Of a stretch of 64,000 bases of DNA, positions 16,465 to 25,680 are shown piece by piece (position 1 is the stretch's first letter; each line of letters begins with the position of its first letter). Below the pieces are notes generated by a model that saw only the letters and a list, made by a program, of their open reading frames with translations, was not told the origin of the DNA and did not search any database. Where the stretch lies: NCBI GenBank assembly GCA_017443595.1, contig JAFSYU010000010.1:1-64000 (forward strand), written 5' to 3'. The position numbers were made by a program, and so were the translations under genes. This DNA is from Clostridia bacterium. Its GTDB lineage: Bacteria > Bacillota > Clostridia > Oscillospirales > CAG-272.

Positions 16465-18996
16465 TTATTTCTTTTTCTTTATAACCGTTACGATAACAAC
16501 TATGACAGCGATTACCGCGACCGCCGCCGCGACAGCTATTATTACGGGTGTGCTGTCGTTATTTTTACGGTCGATCTCCGTGTGTGTTTCCGTCGCGGCT
16601 TCCGTATCGGTCTGAGAAGGTTCCGTTTCTGTGTCAGTCGTGACCGTTTCTTTGCCCTTTACGGTATAGCTGTATTTGAATCTGCCGGCAGGCGCAACGT
16701 CGCCGGAGGTGTAGAAATTCATTATATCGTTATCGAGCACCACGCCGTCCGTGACCTTGAAATTGACCGTGAAGTCCGCGTCCGCTATTCCTATATCCGC
16801 TCTTTTTACTTTTATCTGCATTACTTTGCCGGATACGGTATATTCGCACTCTGCTACTTTTTCGTTGTCAAATCCGCTGCCTTTGAATTTGTATAAGACG
16901 GTTTTGTCTGCTCCGGCGTCCTTTAACACGTAATCAAACGACTCCCAGCCGTCAAGCCCGCCGTTTACCGTATCGAGATACACGTTCATAAAGTTCGGGT
17001 CGGTATACGGCGATATTTCGTTTTCACATTCTATATAAATATACAGGTTCTCGTTGTCACGCGCGAGCTTTGCGCCTTTTATGTCGTTGTTTCCGGACGT
17101 ATCGGTATATACTTTATCGTAGCCTTTTGCATCGCGGTCAAACGTGTTGCCGGTGTACGCCACGTAATACGGTCCGACGTTATCCCACTGCGAGGCGGCG
17201 CCGTTTATATCTATGTTCACGGCGTCTGTCGCCTCCGGCGGTTCACTGCAGCCTTTGTATTTTCTTACGTACGATACGAACTGATAATAATAGTGGTCTT
17301 TTAGTTTTCCCTTGCTCGGTTCTATATCGCGGCTGTATTCGTCGTTGAATTCGTCCGGGAACGCGTTTTTGACTCCGCCCCACTCGTCGTAGCGCCCGGC
17401 TATCCACTCGTTCCAGCCGGTCACGAATATGAAGCGCGGGTCTACCTCAAGCGCGTATTCCCACTGCTCCGCAAAGTTGTAGCCGTATAAAGAATGGTCC
17501 TCTTCCTCATAGTGCGCAAAGCCGTCTTTATGCGTATACGATCTGCCATAGATGTTCTTGCCGTTCATCGCGGTACAAACTATGTCAGGCGAAGAGTTCT
17601 GCGCCACGCCGACGCTCATCTGCTCAACTATATTGTTGTTTTTGTCCGGCGCTGTGGCGTAATATCTCGCCTGCGGGTTTCTTGAAAGCCAGCCCCATTT
17701 TTTCACGTCGCCGTCGCCGCCGTCGTAAGTGGGCTGACCGGCGCGGAACGTAAAGAATTTCTTTATTTCTTTATCAAGCAAGGAATTGTCAAGGGAGGTG
17801 TTCCCGCCCATGAGCATTGGTTTGCCCTTCCAGTAAAACCACAGATCCTGGTATTTTCCGGGCCTGTAAATATCAGAATAAAGAAGCTCAAGCTGCTTTT
17901 TTATATCTTTTCCGGACGCGTCAAACGGGAGCAAAAACGATATTTTAGGCGTCATGACGCCGTCCTTGCGCGCCTGATCAAACACTTCAAATATTACGCG
18001 GTAGCTCGATCTCCAGGTAAAAGTGCCGTTTGTATTGTCAAAGAATATGACGTCAACTCCGGCGTCCGCCAAAAGCTCTGCCTGGCGGCGTATGACCCAG
18101 CGGTCCGTCGTTTTGTAATAACCGTATATCGGCTCGTTCCAGAAATACACCGTTGACGTGGTAGGCCATTTACTGAAATTGTAGTCGTTTATTGATTCCG
18201 GATATTTTTCAACAAATTCAGTCACGTTGAGAGGCTCCGCTTCTCTGTCCGTATGCCACGACCAGTAAAACAGACCAACGTATCTGTCCTCGCGCCTGCC
18301 GCCCGTCTGCTCGTACGTCGCCACTTCTCTGCCCAGGCCGTCTATGGCGACCCACGTATCCGGATCCGCGGCTCTCGTATATAAAACGTCGTCTTCCGGG
18401 ATAACGTATTCATCCGGCGCGGTCATCGTGCCGTCAACGTTTAAAACGCTCTCACAGGCGGAGACGGGGTCCGCCGTTTCTTTTTCAAAGTATATGGTTA
18501 TCTGAAGATCGCATTCCGTCTCTTCACCGTCCATATACGCAAATCCGTGAGACTTTGTCATCGGAAAACGCCATATGCCCGCTTTGTTGACGGTATCATA
18601 TATTGCAAAGAAATATTCTCCGGCGGGCAGCGTCTCTTTGAATCGCAGATCGTTTGTAGCGCAGTCGCGCATGGGCGCCAGCCGCGTTTCGCTCAAAACT
18701 TCACTGTTGACCGTAGCCTCAAAATCGCCTTTCCATTCAAAAACGCCTATCGTACATTCGCTCGTCGTCTCGTTCCACGTAGGCAGACAGAACGCCGCCC
18801 CCACGGACGGAGCGTTGAGCTTGACGCGCTGACCGTAGACAGAGCCTTCCGTCACCATTATTGGCTCTTTTTCAGAGTCAAGCGCCGGATCGTAGAGTCT
18901 GTACGGATATCTGCCCGCCGCGGCCGCGACGGAAGCGATAAGCGGTACTATCATAAGGATACAGACAGCAAATGAGATGATACGTGTTTTCTTCAT
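16465..18996 (-). CDS. Membrane-anchored GH99/GH71-like glycoside hydrolase with CBM9-like domain
   Basis: An 843-residue protein from ATG 18996, where the signal peptide KKTRIISFAVCILM begins; an in-frame ATG at 19077 lies upstream of the -10 box. The central region (about 220-590) has the WbsX/GH99/GH71 pattern: YVGLFYWSWH, EPIYGYYKTTD, GVDVIFFDNTN and FVTGWNEW, a (beta/alpha)8 barrel acting on mannose- or glucan-type glycans. Residues about 600-760 form a CBM9-like module. A Thr/Glu linker, one membrane helix and a KKKK tail anchor it to the cell. The exact bond cleaved is not visible. It is followed closely by mscS. Confidence 0.75.
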   Translation of the reverse strand: MKKTRIISFAVCILMIVPLIASVAAAAGRYPYRLYDPALDSEKEPIMVTEGSVYGQRVKLNAPSVGAAFCLPTWNETTSECTIGVFEWKGDFEATVNSEVLSETRLAPMRDCATNDLRFKETLPAGEYFFAIYDTVNKAGIWRFPMTKSHGFAYMDGEETECDLQITIYFEKETADPVSACESVLNVDGTMTAPDEYVIPEDDVLYTRAADPDTWVAIDGLGREVATYEQTGGRREDRYVGLFYWSWHTDREAEPLNVTEFVEKYPESINDYNFSKWPTTSTVYFWNEPIYGYYKTTDRWVIRRQAELLADAGVDVIFFDNTNGTFTWRSSYRVIFEVFDQARKDGVMTPKISFLLPFDASGKDIKKQLELLYSDIYRPGKYQDLWFYWKGKPMLMGGNTSLDNSLLDKEIKKFFTFRAGQPTYDGGDGDVKKWGWLSRNPQARYYATAPDKNNNIVEQMSVGVAQNSSPDIVCTAMNGKNIYGRSYTHKDGFAHYEEEDHSLYGYNFAEQWEYALEVDPRFIFVTGWNEWIAGRYDEWGGVKNAFPDEFNDEYSRDIEPSKGKLKDHYYYQFVSYVRKYKGCSEPPEATDAVNIDINGAASQWDNVGPYYVAYTGNTFDRDAKGYDKVYTDTSGNNDIKGAKLARDNENLYIYIECENEISPYTDPNFMNVYLDTVNGGLDGWESFDYVLKDAGADKTVLYKFKGSGFDNEKVAECEYTVSGKVMQIKVKRADIGIADADFTVNFKVTDGVVLDNDIMNFYTSGDVAPAGRFKYSYTVKGKETVTTDTETEPSQTDTEAATETHTEIDRKNNDSTPVIIAVAAAVAVIAVIVVIVTVIKKKK

Positions 18997-19026
18997 CTTT
19001 TTTCTCTCTTTCGATTGGTTAGATAT

Positions 19027-19055
19027 ATAATAACATAAAAAATTAAGATATGCAA
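19027..19055 (-). promoter_or_regulatory. Promoter of the GH99-like gene
   Basis: Minus-strand TTGCAT (19050-19055), 17-base spacer and TATTAT (19027-19032), 30 bases before ATG 18996. Confidence 0.65.
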
Positions 19056-19105
19056 GCGGTGTAAGCATTTTTTTCATAAAATTATCGGTGTTGTCGCGCC
19101 AAAGA

Positions 19106-19134
19106 TTGACTTTTTTTTAAAAATATGATATATT
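19106..19134 (+). promoter_or_regulatory. Promoter of the acyltransferase gene
   Basis: TTGACT (19106-19111), 17-base spacer and TATATT (19129-19134), 25 bases before the start codon. Confidence 0.6.
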
Positions 19135-19159
19135 TAAGGCAGTTAATGAAAAAGAGAGG

Positions 19160-19999
19160 ATGATAATTATTTTTGATCCCAAAACAAAAAAATTCCCGTA
19201 TCCGACAGATACGGCGTCTCATTACATAACCGTAAAAAAGGACGACAAAACCGTTTTTAATAAAGATTATCCTTATATTGATAAATCAAAGTCCATGCTT
19301 TTTTTGCAGTGGATCGTGCGCGTGCTGCTTTATATCATAGTTTTCCCGGTCGCACGCGTGCGTCTCGGACTGCGTATACACGGGCGCGAAAATCTGAAAA
19401 AGCATAAAGAAATAATAAAAAACGGCGTTATTTCCTGCAGTAATCACGTTCATTTCTGGGATTATATAGCCGTTATGAGAACCGTTTTGCCAAAGAAAAC
19501 CAATATTTTGGTATGGGATAAAAACATACGCGGAGAAAGCGGAAGGCTCATGCGTCTCGTCGGCGGCATACCCGTGCCGGAAGGCGACGTACACGCGTCC
19601 ATCGCAATGATGAAAAGCGTCGGCAAACAGCTTGACAGCGGCGGCTGGCTTCACATTTACAGCGAGGGCAGTATGTGGGAGTATTACCGTCCCATACGCC
19701 CGTTCAAAAACGGCGCGGCGTACCTCGCGTGCAAATTTGACAAACCCGTTATCCCGCTTGCATTTTCATACAGAGAACCGGGAGCAATAAGAAAAAAGAT
19801 CTTTCATCAGATAGCTTTGTTCGATATCCATATAGGCGAGCCGCTTTTTGCGGATAAAACACTGCCGAAGGACGAGCGCGTAACCGATCTGCTCCGCCGC
19901 AGTCACGAGGCGGTCTGCGCCTTAGCCGGCTTCAAAGAAGGCGAAAACCTCTATCCTCCCGTATACGACAACAGCAAAAGGATAGATTATTACAACTGA
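19160..19999 (+). CDS. plsC: 1-acyl-sn-glycerol-3-phosphate acyltransferase-like protein (PlsC family)
   Basis: A 279-residue PlsC-type acyltransferase. A membrane helix lies at about 47-65. The catalytic HxxxxD motif is NHVHFWD (about residue 96), with an EGS-type motif (IYSEGSMWEY) and a GGIPVPEGD loop in the expected places. The family adds an acyl chain to lysophosphatidate in phospholipid synthesis. The N-terminal 45 residues are an extra polar extension. The assigned ATG 19160 sits immediately beside the only purine-rich ribosome site (AGAGAGG), too close for ideal spacing, so a slightly later non-ATG start is possible. Confidence 0.8.
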   Translation: MIIIFDPKTKKFPYPTDTASHYITVKKDDKTVFNKDYPYIDKSKSMLFLQWIVRVLLYIIVFPVARVRLGLRIHGRENLKKHKEIIKNGVISCSNHVHFWDYIAVMRTVLPKKTNILVWDKNIRGESGRLMRLVGGIPVPEGDVHASIAMMKSVGKQLDSGGWLHIYSEGSMWEYYRPIRPFKNGAAYLACKFDKPVIPLAFSYREPGAIRKKIFHQIALFDIHIGEPLFADKTLPKDERVTDLLRRSHEAVCALAGFKEGENLYPPVYDNSKRIDYYN

Positions 20000-20191
20000 G
20001 TATTCGACGCGGCGCAGTCCGTCCTGCAGGAACGCCGATTTTTATTCACTGCTCTTTCCCGTGAGCATCAGCCGATTCAACCGTACCGAATATTCACCTC
20101 CTATATCAAAAAACGTTTATAAACGGAAGCATAAAATGCAATTTGACGGAATTTTTATTGCAAAAACATAAAAACAACTGCAAATCATACA
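20000..20191. other. Intergenic stretch after the acyltransferase gene
   Basis: No gene is seen. A weak GGCG/CGCC pair followed by ATTTTTATT near 20012-20050 could end transcription of the acyltransferase gene. The rest is unstructured and AT-rich up to the next promoter. Confidence 0.4.
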
Positions 20192-20220
20192 TTGACAACG
20201 CGGTTTTTTTATGATATTAT
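20192..20220 (+). promoter_or_regulatory. Promoter of the 20254 gene
   Basis: TTGACA (20192-20197), 17-base spacer and TATTAT (20215-20220). The transcript would begin near 20227, after the in-frame ATG at 20224, so the next ATG (20254) is taken as the start. Confidence 0.75.
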
Positions 20221-20253
20221 ATTATGGAAATTAATTTAATAACGGAATATAAT

Positions 20254-20694
20254 ATGAGAGCAAGATATGTTTTTGAACACGTTATGCTTCCGTATCTGCT
20301 GGACAGGCGCGGCGGTGATTTCGTGTCCGTTCTTATGATACAAAAGCAGTCTCTTCTATATAAGTTGTGTGCTTCCGCATACGCGCAGGAGCAGGAGGAG
20401 TTTACTAATACCGAGGCCGATTTCGGTTTTGAAGCGGCGCGTCTTGATGAAAAAACGGTCTGTATGACGCTTAAGATGCCGAAGCCGGAGATACCCGGAG
20501 ACTGTTCATTCATTTATATTCTGTCCGACGCGGAGCCGTTTAAAACTTCGTTTTTTACCGTGGAAGCGGATGATGAAGACGGGCTTATGCTGTGTGGGCA
20601 GAACGGCGACGTGCATTTTACCTTCGGCAAATTTGACGACGAGAAAAAGGCGCTGGCGCTCATGCTCGGCGTACACAGAGACAACAAAAATTAA
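20254..20694 (+). CDS. Hypothetical protein
   Basis: A 146-residue cytoplasmic protein that I do not recognise. The start is ATG 20254 because the consensus promoter overlaps the upstream ATG 20224. The N-terminal 40 residues are basic and helical (RARYVFEHVMLPYLLDRRGG). The remainder alternates short strands with acidic stretches (VEADDEDGLMLCGQNGDVHF). No signal peptide, membrane segment, Cys pairs or known motif is visible. It lies 71 bases before the aspartokinase gene, with a palindromic element between them. Confidence 0.6.
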   Translation: MRARYVFEHVMLPYLLDRRGGDFVSVLMIQKQSLLYKLCASAYAQEQEEFTNTEADFGFEAARLDEKTVCMTLKMPKPEIPGDCSFIYILSDAEPFKTSFFTVEADDEDGLMLCGQNGDVHFTFGKFDDEKKALALMLGVHRDNKN

Positions 20695-20702
20695 AAACGG
20701 TG

Positions 20703-20737
20703 CTCCGTAGGGCGGGGGCTTGCTCCCGCCGTAGTAA
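20703..20737. repeat. GTAGGG-type intergenic palindrome
   Basis: CGTAGGGCGGGGGCTTGCTCCCGCCG forms a stem GGCGGG(GG)-CTTG-CTCCCGCC. The GTAGGG start plus hairpin repeats the layout seen at 9483-9508. Probably a dispersed non-coding repeat of this genome (inference from two copies). Confidence 0.5.
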
Positions 20738-20765
20738 TTAAAAATATAAAAATGGGGATAAATAT

Positions 20766-22085
20766 ATGTCTGCAATAGTAACGAAATTCGGCGGAACGTC
20801 TTTAGCCGACGCCGAAAAATTCAAACAGGTAGCCGATATAGTAAAAGCCGATCCGGACAGAAGATACGTGGTGGTTTCCGCGCCGGGCAAACGCTTTAAA
20901 GGCGATTTTAAAATAACGGATATGTTCTACCTCTGTTACGAGAAAGCCGTATCCGGTGAAAACATAGACGTGCTGTTTGACGAGATATCCGGCAGATACC
21001 GCGATATTATATCGGAACTCGGCTTATCCATATCCGTGGACCGTGAGCTTGAACGCATAAGAAACGCCATGTACAACATGACCGGACGTGATTACGCGGC
21101 GTCCCGCGGAGAATATCTGAACGCGATCATTTTATCCGCTTATTTAGGCTATGATTTCATAGACGCGCGCGAAGTCGTATTCTTCAACAACGACGGCAGC
21201 TTCAACGCCGAGTATACAAACGACATGATGTCCGCAAGGCTGAAACGTCATGAAAGAGCCGTTTTCCCGGGATTTTACGGCGCTATGCCGAACGGCACGA
21301 TAAAGACGTTTTCGCGCGGAGGCTCGGATATAACAGGTTCCATAGTCGCGCGCGCGGCTAACGCGCGTCTGTACGAGAACTGGACGGACGTTTCAGGTTT
21401 CTTAATGGCGGATCCGCGCATTGTTGAAAATCCGAAAGGCATAAAGACCATAACGTACCGCGAGCTGCGCGAGCTTTCATACATGGGCGCGACGGTTTTG
21501 CATGAAGATTCGATCTTCCCGGTGCAGATAGCCGGTATACCCATAAACATAAAAAACACGGACAGACCGCAGGACAGAGGCACTATGATAGTTGCGGAAA
21601 CGCCGGAATACGATACCAAAAACGTCATAACCGGTATAGCCGGCAAAAAGGGCTTTACCGCCATAAACATCTCAAAAGATCTTATGAACGTTGAGGTCGG
21701 TTTCGGCAGAAAAGTTTTAGGCATACTTGAAAAGAAAGGCATTTCTTTTGAACATCTGCCGTCCGGCATCGACACGATGAGCATCATAGTCAAAACAGCT
21801 GAGATATCCGGAAAGCTCGACTACGTGCTGAACGGCATACAGCAGGAGGCGTGCCCGGACAGCATAAGCGTTGAGGACGATATAGCGCTTATAGCCGTTG
21901 TGGGACGCGCCATGGTCAAATCAAAAGGTACCGCGGCAAAGGTCTTCAAGGCTATTGCCGATGCGGATATAAACGTAAAAATGATAGACCAGGGTTCAGA
22001 CGAGCTGAATATCATAATAGGCATTGAAGAAAAAGACTTTGAAAAAGCGCAGAGGGCTATATATTCCGAGTTTATAAAAGACTGA
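20766..22085 (+). CDS. lysC: Aspartate kinase
   Basis: A 439-residue monofunctional aspartokinase, the first enzyme of lysine, threonine and methionine synthesis (ATP + L-aspartate to aspartyl-phosphate). The kinase domain begins TKFGGTSLADAEKF and contains FSRGGSDITGSI and the NWTDVSGFLMADPR segment. The C-terminal third holds two ACT domains (GIAGKKGFTAINISK and IALIAVVGRAMVKSKG...ADINVKMIDQGSDE) for end-product feedback. No lysine riboswitch is present upstream. A promoter and T-box leader for the next operon follow its stop. Confidence 0.93.
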   Translation: MSAIVTKFGGTSLADAEKFKQVADIVKADPDRRYVVVSAPGKRFKGDFKITDMFYLCYEKAVSGENIDVLFDEISGRYRDIISELGLSISVDRELERIRNAMYNMTGRDYAASRGEYLNAIILSAYLGYDFIDAREVVFFNNDGSFNAEYTNDMMSARLKRHERAVFPGFYGAMPNGTIKTFSRGGSDITGSIVARAANARLYENWTDVSGFLMADPRIVENPKGIKTITYRELRELSYMGATVLHEDSIFPVQIAGIPINIKNTDRPQDRGTMIVAETPEYDTKNVITGIAGKKGFTAINISKDLMNVEVGFGRKVLGILEKKGISFEHLPSGIDTMSIIVKTAEISGKLDYVLNGIQQEACPDSISVEDDIALIAVVGRAMVKSKGTAAKVFKAIADADINVKMIDQGSDELNIIIGIEEKDFEKAQRAIYSEFIKD

Positions 22086-22103
22086 ATGTTTACAAATTAT
22101 TTG

Positions 22104-22132
22104 TTGAAAAACACAAAATAGGATGATAAAAT
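22104..22132 (+). promoter_or_regulatory. Promoter of the T-box operon
   Basis: TTGAAA (22104-22109), 17-base spacer and TAAAAT (22127-22132), just before the start of the T-box leader. Confidence 0.65.
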
Positions 22133-22140
22133 CACAGAAA

Positions 22141-22388
22141 AAGCGTTGACGGAGAAAAGTAGTTCCGCTTGTGACCTAAAGAGAGCATACGGTAGGTGCG
22201 AGTATGCGTTTACAGCGGTTCGAAGCTCGCTCCCGAGCTGCGAAGCCTAACGTATCTGCTATTAAGCTTCGCCGGTTTCCGCCGTTACCGGATAAACCGT
22301 TTTTGACGGCAAAGTTATAAATGCGGGTGGTACCGCGGGATACTTGTTATTTCGCCCCGGCGTCGTTTTGATGCCGGAGCATATTTTT
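22141..22388 (+). ncRNA. T-box riboswitch leader
   Basis: A full-length T-box leader. Stem I carries AGTA at 22158-22161, the AGAGAGC...GGTAGGTGCGAG distal-loop elements at about 22180-22206, and a GAA followed by the probable specifier loop at 22222-22229. The conserved T-box GGGTGGTACCGCGG is at 22325-22338. A terminator stem CCGGCGTC/GATGCCGG (22357-22364/22370-22377) follows, ending in ATATTTTT. The best reading of the specifier is CUC (22226-22228), which would sense uncharged leucine tRNA; GCU one base upstream is the alternative. It controls the acyl-CoA ligase gene at 22402, an unusual target for this class. Confidence 0.85.
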
Positions 22389-22401
22389 ATCGGAGGATAA
22401 T

Positions 22402-24066
22402 ATGTCGGAATTTATTGAAAGAACGATAAGCGGGCAGGTGGAATATCTTGCAAAAACAATGCCGGATCAGCCTGCCGTCAAATATCATTCGGGCTTTGAT
22501 TACAAGCGTACGTACAAAGAGCTTGACGAAGAATGCGACCGGATAGCTAAATCGTTTCTTTCGCTCGGAATAAAAAAAGGCGACCATATAGCAATGTGGT
22601 CTACCAATTATCCGCAGTGGATAATAACGCTGTTTGCGGCGTCTAAAATCGGCGCGGTCTTCGTTACGGTCAACACCAACTATAAGATTTACGAGGCTGA
22701 ATACCTGCTCAAGCAGTCCGACAGTACGTGCCTCGTTATGAACCGCGGCTTCAAGGACACAAGCTACGTTGATATAATGAAAAAGCTCGTGCCGGAGGCG
22801 GCAAAGCAGGGCGACGGTTTTGCAAGCAAACGCCTGCCGTATCTGCATCACATAATAACTATAGACAGCGACGTCAACGAACCGGGCATGATACGGTGGG
22901 AAGAATTTGAAAAACTCGGTGAAAACGTATCCGACGAGGAGCTTGCGGCGGCAAAAGCGAAGTGCGATATCCACGACGTCGTCAACATCCAGTACACTTC
23001 CGGCACCACGGGTTTCCCCAAGGGCGTTATGCTGACGCACTACAACATTTTAAATAACGGCTTATCAATAGGCGACTGCATGAAATTCTCGCCCAAAGAC
23101 AAGCTGTGCATACCCGTTCCGTTCTTCCACTGCTTCGGGCTTGTGCTGGCTATAATGGCGTGCATAACGCACGGCTCGACTATGGTCCCGGTAAATTATT
23201 ACAGACCGCTTGAGGTGCTGGAAACGCTTGACGCGGAGCAATGCACCGCGGTCCACGGCGTGCCTACGATGTATATTGCAATGCTTCAGCATCCGGATTT
23301 CAAAAAATTCAAATTCAATTTAAGGACCGGCATTATGGCGGGTTCACCGTGTCCGGTCGAGATGATGAAGCGCGTTATCGACGAAATGGGTATGCGTGAG
23401 ATAACCATAACGTACGGTCAGACAGAGGCTTCTCCCGGCTGTACTATGACGACGACGGACGAAACGCTTGAACACCGCGTGAATTCCGTGGGCAAAGCGA
23501 TGCCGCATATAGAAACGAAAATAGTAGATCCGGAGACCGGCAAAGATCTGCCGGACGGCGTAAACGGCGAATTCTGCGCCCGCGGTTACAATATTATGAA
23601 AGGCTACTACAAAATGCCTGAGGCTACCGCGCAGGCTATAGACAAAGACGGCTGGCTTCACACCGGCGACCTTGCAATGAGGAATCCGGACGGATATTAT
23701 AAGATAACCGGACGTATAAAGGATATGATAATACGCGGCGGCGAAAACATATATCCGAAAGAGATAGAAGATTTTCTTTACACCAACGAAAAAGTCCGCG
23801 ACGTTCAGGTCGTCGGCGTGCCGAGCGTACAGTACGGTGAGGAGATATGCGCCTTTATCATACCGAACGAAGGCATGACCGTTACCGAGCAGGAGATAAA
23901 AGACTTTGTTTTAGCGAGCATGGCGCGCCACAAAGTACCTAAATACGTAATAATAACCGACAGCTTTCCGATGAACGCCGCCGGAAAGATACAGAAATTC
24001 AAGCTGCGCGATATGGCGACGGAACAGTTAGGTCTGCAGGACGCGGCTTCAATAGTCACGGCATAA
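22402..24066 (+). CDS. AMP-forming acyl-CoA synthetase
   Basis: A 554-residue member of the ANL adenylating family. The P-loop-like motif is QYTSGTTGFPKGVML, followed by the ITYGQTEASP block, the hinge-containing GWLHTGDLA and GRIKDMIIRGGENIYPKEIE, and the C-terminal catalytic Lys in NAAGKIQKFKLR. It should activate a carboxylic acid to acyl-AMP and transfer it to CoA, probably a short- to long-chain fatty or branched acid; specificity is not visible. It is the first gene of a three-gene unit under a T-box leader. CGGAGG precedes ATG 22402. If the T-box senses leucine, a branched-chain acid derived from leucine is a possible substrate (inference). Confidence 0.85.
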   Translation: MSEFIERTISGQVEYLAKTMPDQPAVKYHSGFDYKRTYKELDEECDRIAKSFLSLGIKKGDHIAMWSTNYPQWIITLFAASKIGAVFVTVNTNYKIYEAEYLLKQSDSTCLVMNRGFKDTSYVDIMKKLVPEAAKQGDGFASKRLPYLHHIITIDSDVNEPGMIRWEEFEKLGENVSDEELAAAKAKCDIHDVVNIQYTSGTTGFPKGVMLTHYNILNNGLSIGDCMKFSPKDKLCIPVPFFHCFGLVLAIMACITHGSTMVPVNYYRPLEVLETLDAEQCTAVHGVPTMYIAMLQHPDFKKFKFNLRTGIMAGSPCPVEMMKRVIDEMGMREITITYGQTEASPGCTMTTTDETLEHRVNSVGKAMPHIETKIVDPETGKDLPDGVNGEFCARGYNIMKGYYKMPEATAQAIDKDGWLHTGDLAMRNPDGYYKITGRIKDMIIRGGENIYPKEIEDFLYTNEKVRDVQVVGVPSVQYGEEICAFIIPNEGMTVTEQEIKDFVLASMARHKVPKYVIITDSFPMNAAGKIQKFKLRDMATEQLGLQDAASIVTA

Positions 24067-24077
24067 GGAGGAAAAAA

Positions 24078-24884
24078 ATGAAACTGTCATTTTCAACGTT
24101 AGGCTGCCCTGAATGGCACTGGAACGACATATACGCTACCGCGCGTGACTTAGGCTACGACGGTATCGAGATACGCGGTATAGGCCGCGAGATGTTCGCG
24201 CCTAAAATGAGCATCTTCAGCCATGAAAACATAGATAAAACGATAAGTACGCTGCAGGACTCAAACCTATCCATCCCGCTGTTCACGACGGCGGCGTATC
24301 TGTCCGACCCGTCTCAGCTTCCTTTGGCGGAATTTGAGATAATCGCTTATTCGCAGCTCGCGCAGAAATTAGGCGTAAAATACGTGCGTATCATGGGCGA
24401 AAAAACGCCCGAACCGCAGTATGAGACGACCGTTGACGAACTGGCGGAACAGTACGCAAAATTCTGCGATCTTGCAGCTCCGTACGGCGTGACGTTATTG
24501 ATCGAAACGAACGGCATACTTGCAAAGAGCGCGGATATGAAGAAACTGATAGAGAGCGCGGGCAAAGAAAATTCCGGCGTTATCTGGGACATACACCACC
24601 CGTACAGGTTTTTCAGGGAAACTCCGGCGGAAACGGCGAAAAACATAGGCAAATACGTAAAACACGTACACGTCAAGGATTCTTATATAGAAAACGGCGC
24701 GGTGAAATACGCGCTTATGGGATACGGAGATATTCCGATAGAAGAAGTAAAAGCGGAGCTTGACAAAGCAGGCTTTGACGGCTTTTACTCATACGAATGG
24801 GTAAAACGCTGGGTCCCGGAGCTTGAAGGATCCGGCATAGCGTTCCACAGCTACGCTGATTTTATGAGGTCGCTTGATGAGTAA
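24078..24884 (+). CDS. Sugar phosphate isomerase/epimerase (xylose isomerase-like TIM barrel)
   Basis: A 268-residue AP endonuclease-2/xylose isomerase-like TIM barrel. It begins LSFSTLGCPEWHW and keeps the metal-binding pattern: Glu in GYDGIEIRG, Glu in LLIETNG, Asp/His in IWDIHHPYR and VKHVHVKDS, and the final Glu in YSYEWVKRW. The family isomerises or epimerises sugars and sugar acids, often inositol- or hydroxypyruvate-related. GGAGG precedes ATG 24078, 11 bases after the ligase stop. It overlaps the following amidohydrolase gene by 8 bases. Substrate unknown. Confidence 0.8.
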   Translation: MKLSFSTLGCPEWHWNDIYATARDLGYDGIEIRGIGREMFAPKMSIFSHENIDKTISTLQDSNLSIPLFTTAAYLSDPSQLPLAEFEIIAYSQLAQKLGVKYVRIMGEKTPEPQYETTVDELAEQYAKFCDLAAPYGVTLLIETNGILAKSADMKKLIESAGKENSGVIWDIHHPYRFFRETPAETAKNIGKYVKHVHVKDSYIENGAVKYALMGYGDIPIEEVKAELDKAGFDGFYSYEWVKRWVPELEGSGIAFHSYADFMRSLDE

Positions 24885-25680
24885 GATCTTTGACATACAC
24901 ACGCACATATACCCGGACGCCATAGCGGAACGCGCGGTAGCTGCACTTAACCATTTTTATGATTTCGTCTCGGACGGCAAGGGAACTTACGACGACCTTG
25001 CGCGCTCCAGCAAAGAAAACGGCGTAAGCGGCTTTCTTCTGCTCTGCGTTGCGACAAACGCACACCAGATACACCGCGTAAACGAATCCATTATAGAGGC
25101 GGTAGCACGCGGTCGTCGGGACGGGTTTGAAGCGTACGCTTTCGGCGGTATGCACCCGTGCGACAATATTGAAGAAGAGACTGAATTCTGCATGAATAAC
25201 GGTCTTTCCGGCATAAAAATACACCCGGACATACAGGGCGTTGATATAGACGATAAAAGACTTTATCCGCTGTACGATATGGCAAACGGAAATTTTCCGA
25301 TATACTTCCACAGCGGAGACGACAGACCTCAGTACCGTTTCTCCACACCGGAAAAATTAGCGAAAATATTAAAAGAATTCCCCAAGCTCGTCGTCGTCGC
25401 CGCGCACCTGGGCGGCTATATGGCAAACGACGAGGCGATAGAATATCTGCGCGGAAACGACCGCGTCTGGTACGATACGTCTTCCGCTTTGTGGGCTATG
25501 ACGACGGAGCGGGCGGATGAGATAATAAGCGCGCTCGGCACGGAGCATCTGATGTTCGGCACGGATTATCCGGTCAAATACGCGGATTCGGAACTGCAGC
25601 GTTTTTACAAACTGAAGCTGACGGACAAAGAACGCGAGGACATCTTATATAATAATGCTGTGAGATTCCTCAGTTTATAG
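24877..25680 (+). CDS. Amidohydrolase-family TIM-barrel protein
   Basis: A 267-residue amidohydrolase (Amidohydro_2 type). It has N-terminal DIHTHIYPD metal ligands, a GIKIHPDIQG strand, IYFHSGDD, VAAHLGGY and the late Asp in MFGTDYPVKY. The family includes hydrolases and decarboxylases acting at a metal centre; the reaction here is not clear. ATG 24877 is preferred to the adjacent TTG 24874 and overlaps the isomerase stop by 8 bases. It is the last gene of the T-box operon and its stop overlaps the convergent CARF-nuclease stop by 11 bases. Confidence 0.8.
   Translation: MSKIFDIHTHIYPDAIAERAVAALNHFYDFVSDGKGTYDDLARSSKENGVSGFLLLCVATNAHQIHRVNESIIEAVARGRRDGFEAYAFGGMHPCDNIEEETEFCMNNGLSGIKIHPDIQGVDIDDKRLYPLYDMANGNFPIYFHSGDDRPQYRFSTPEKLAKILKEFPKLVVVAAHLGGYMANDEAIEYLRGNDRVWYDTSSALWAMTTERADEIISALGTEHLMFGTDYPVKYADSELQRFYKLKLTDKEREDILYNNAVRFLSL

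Noticed and set aside
20695..20765. Lysine riboswitch before the aspartokinase gene
   Set aside because: The spacer is only 71 bases and holds a simple palindrome, too short for that riboswitch.
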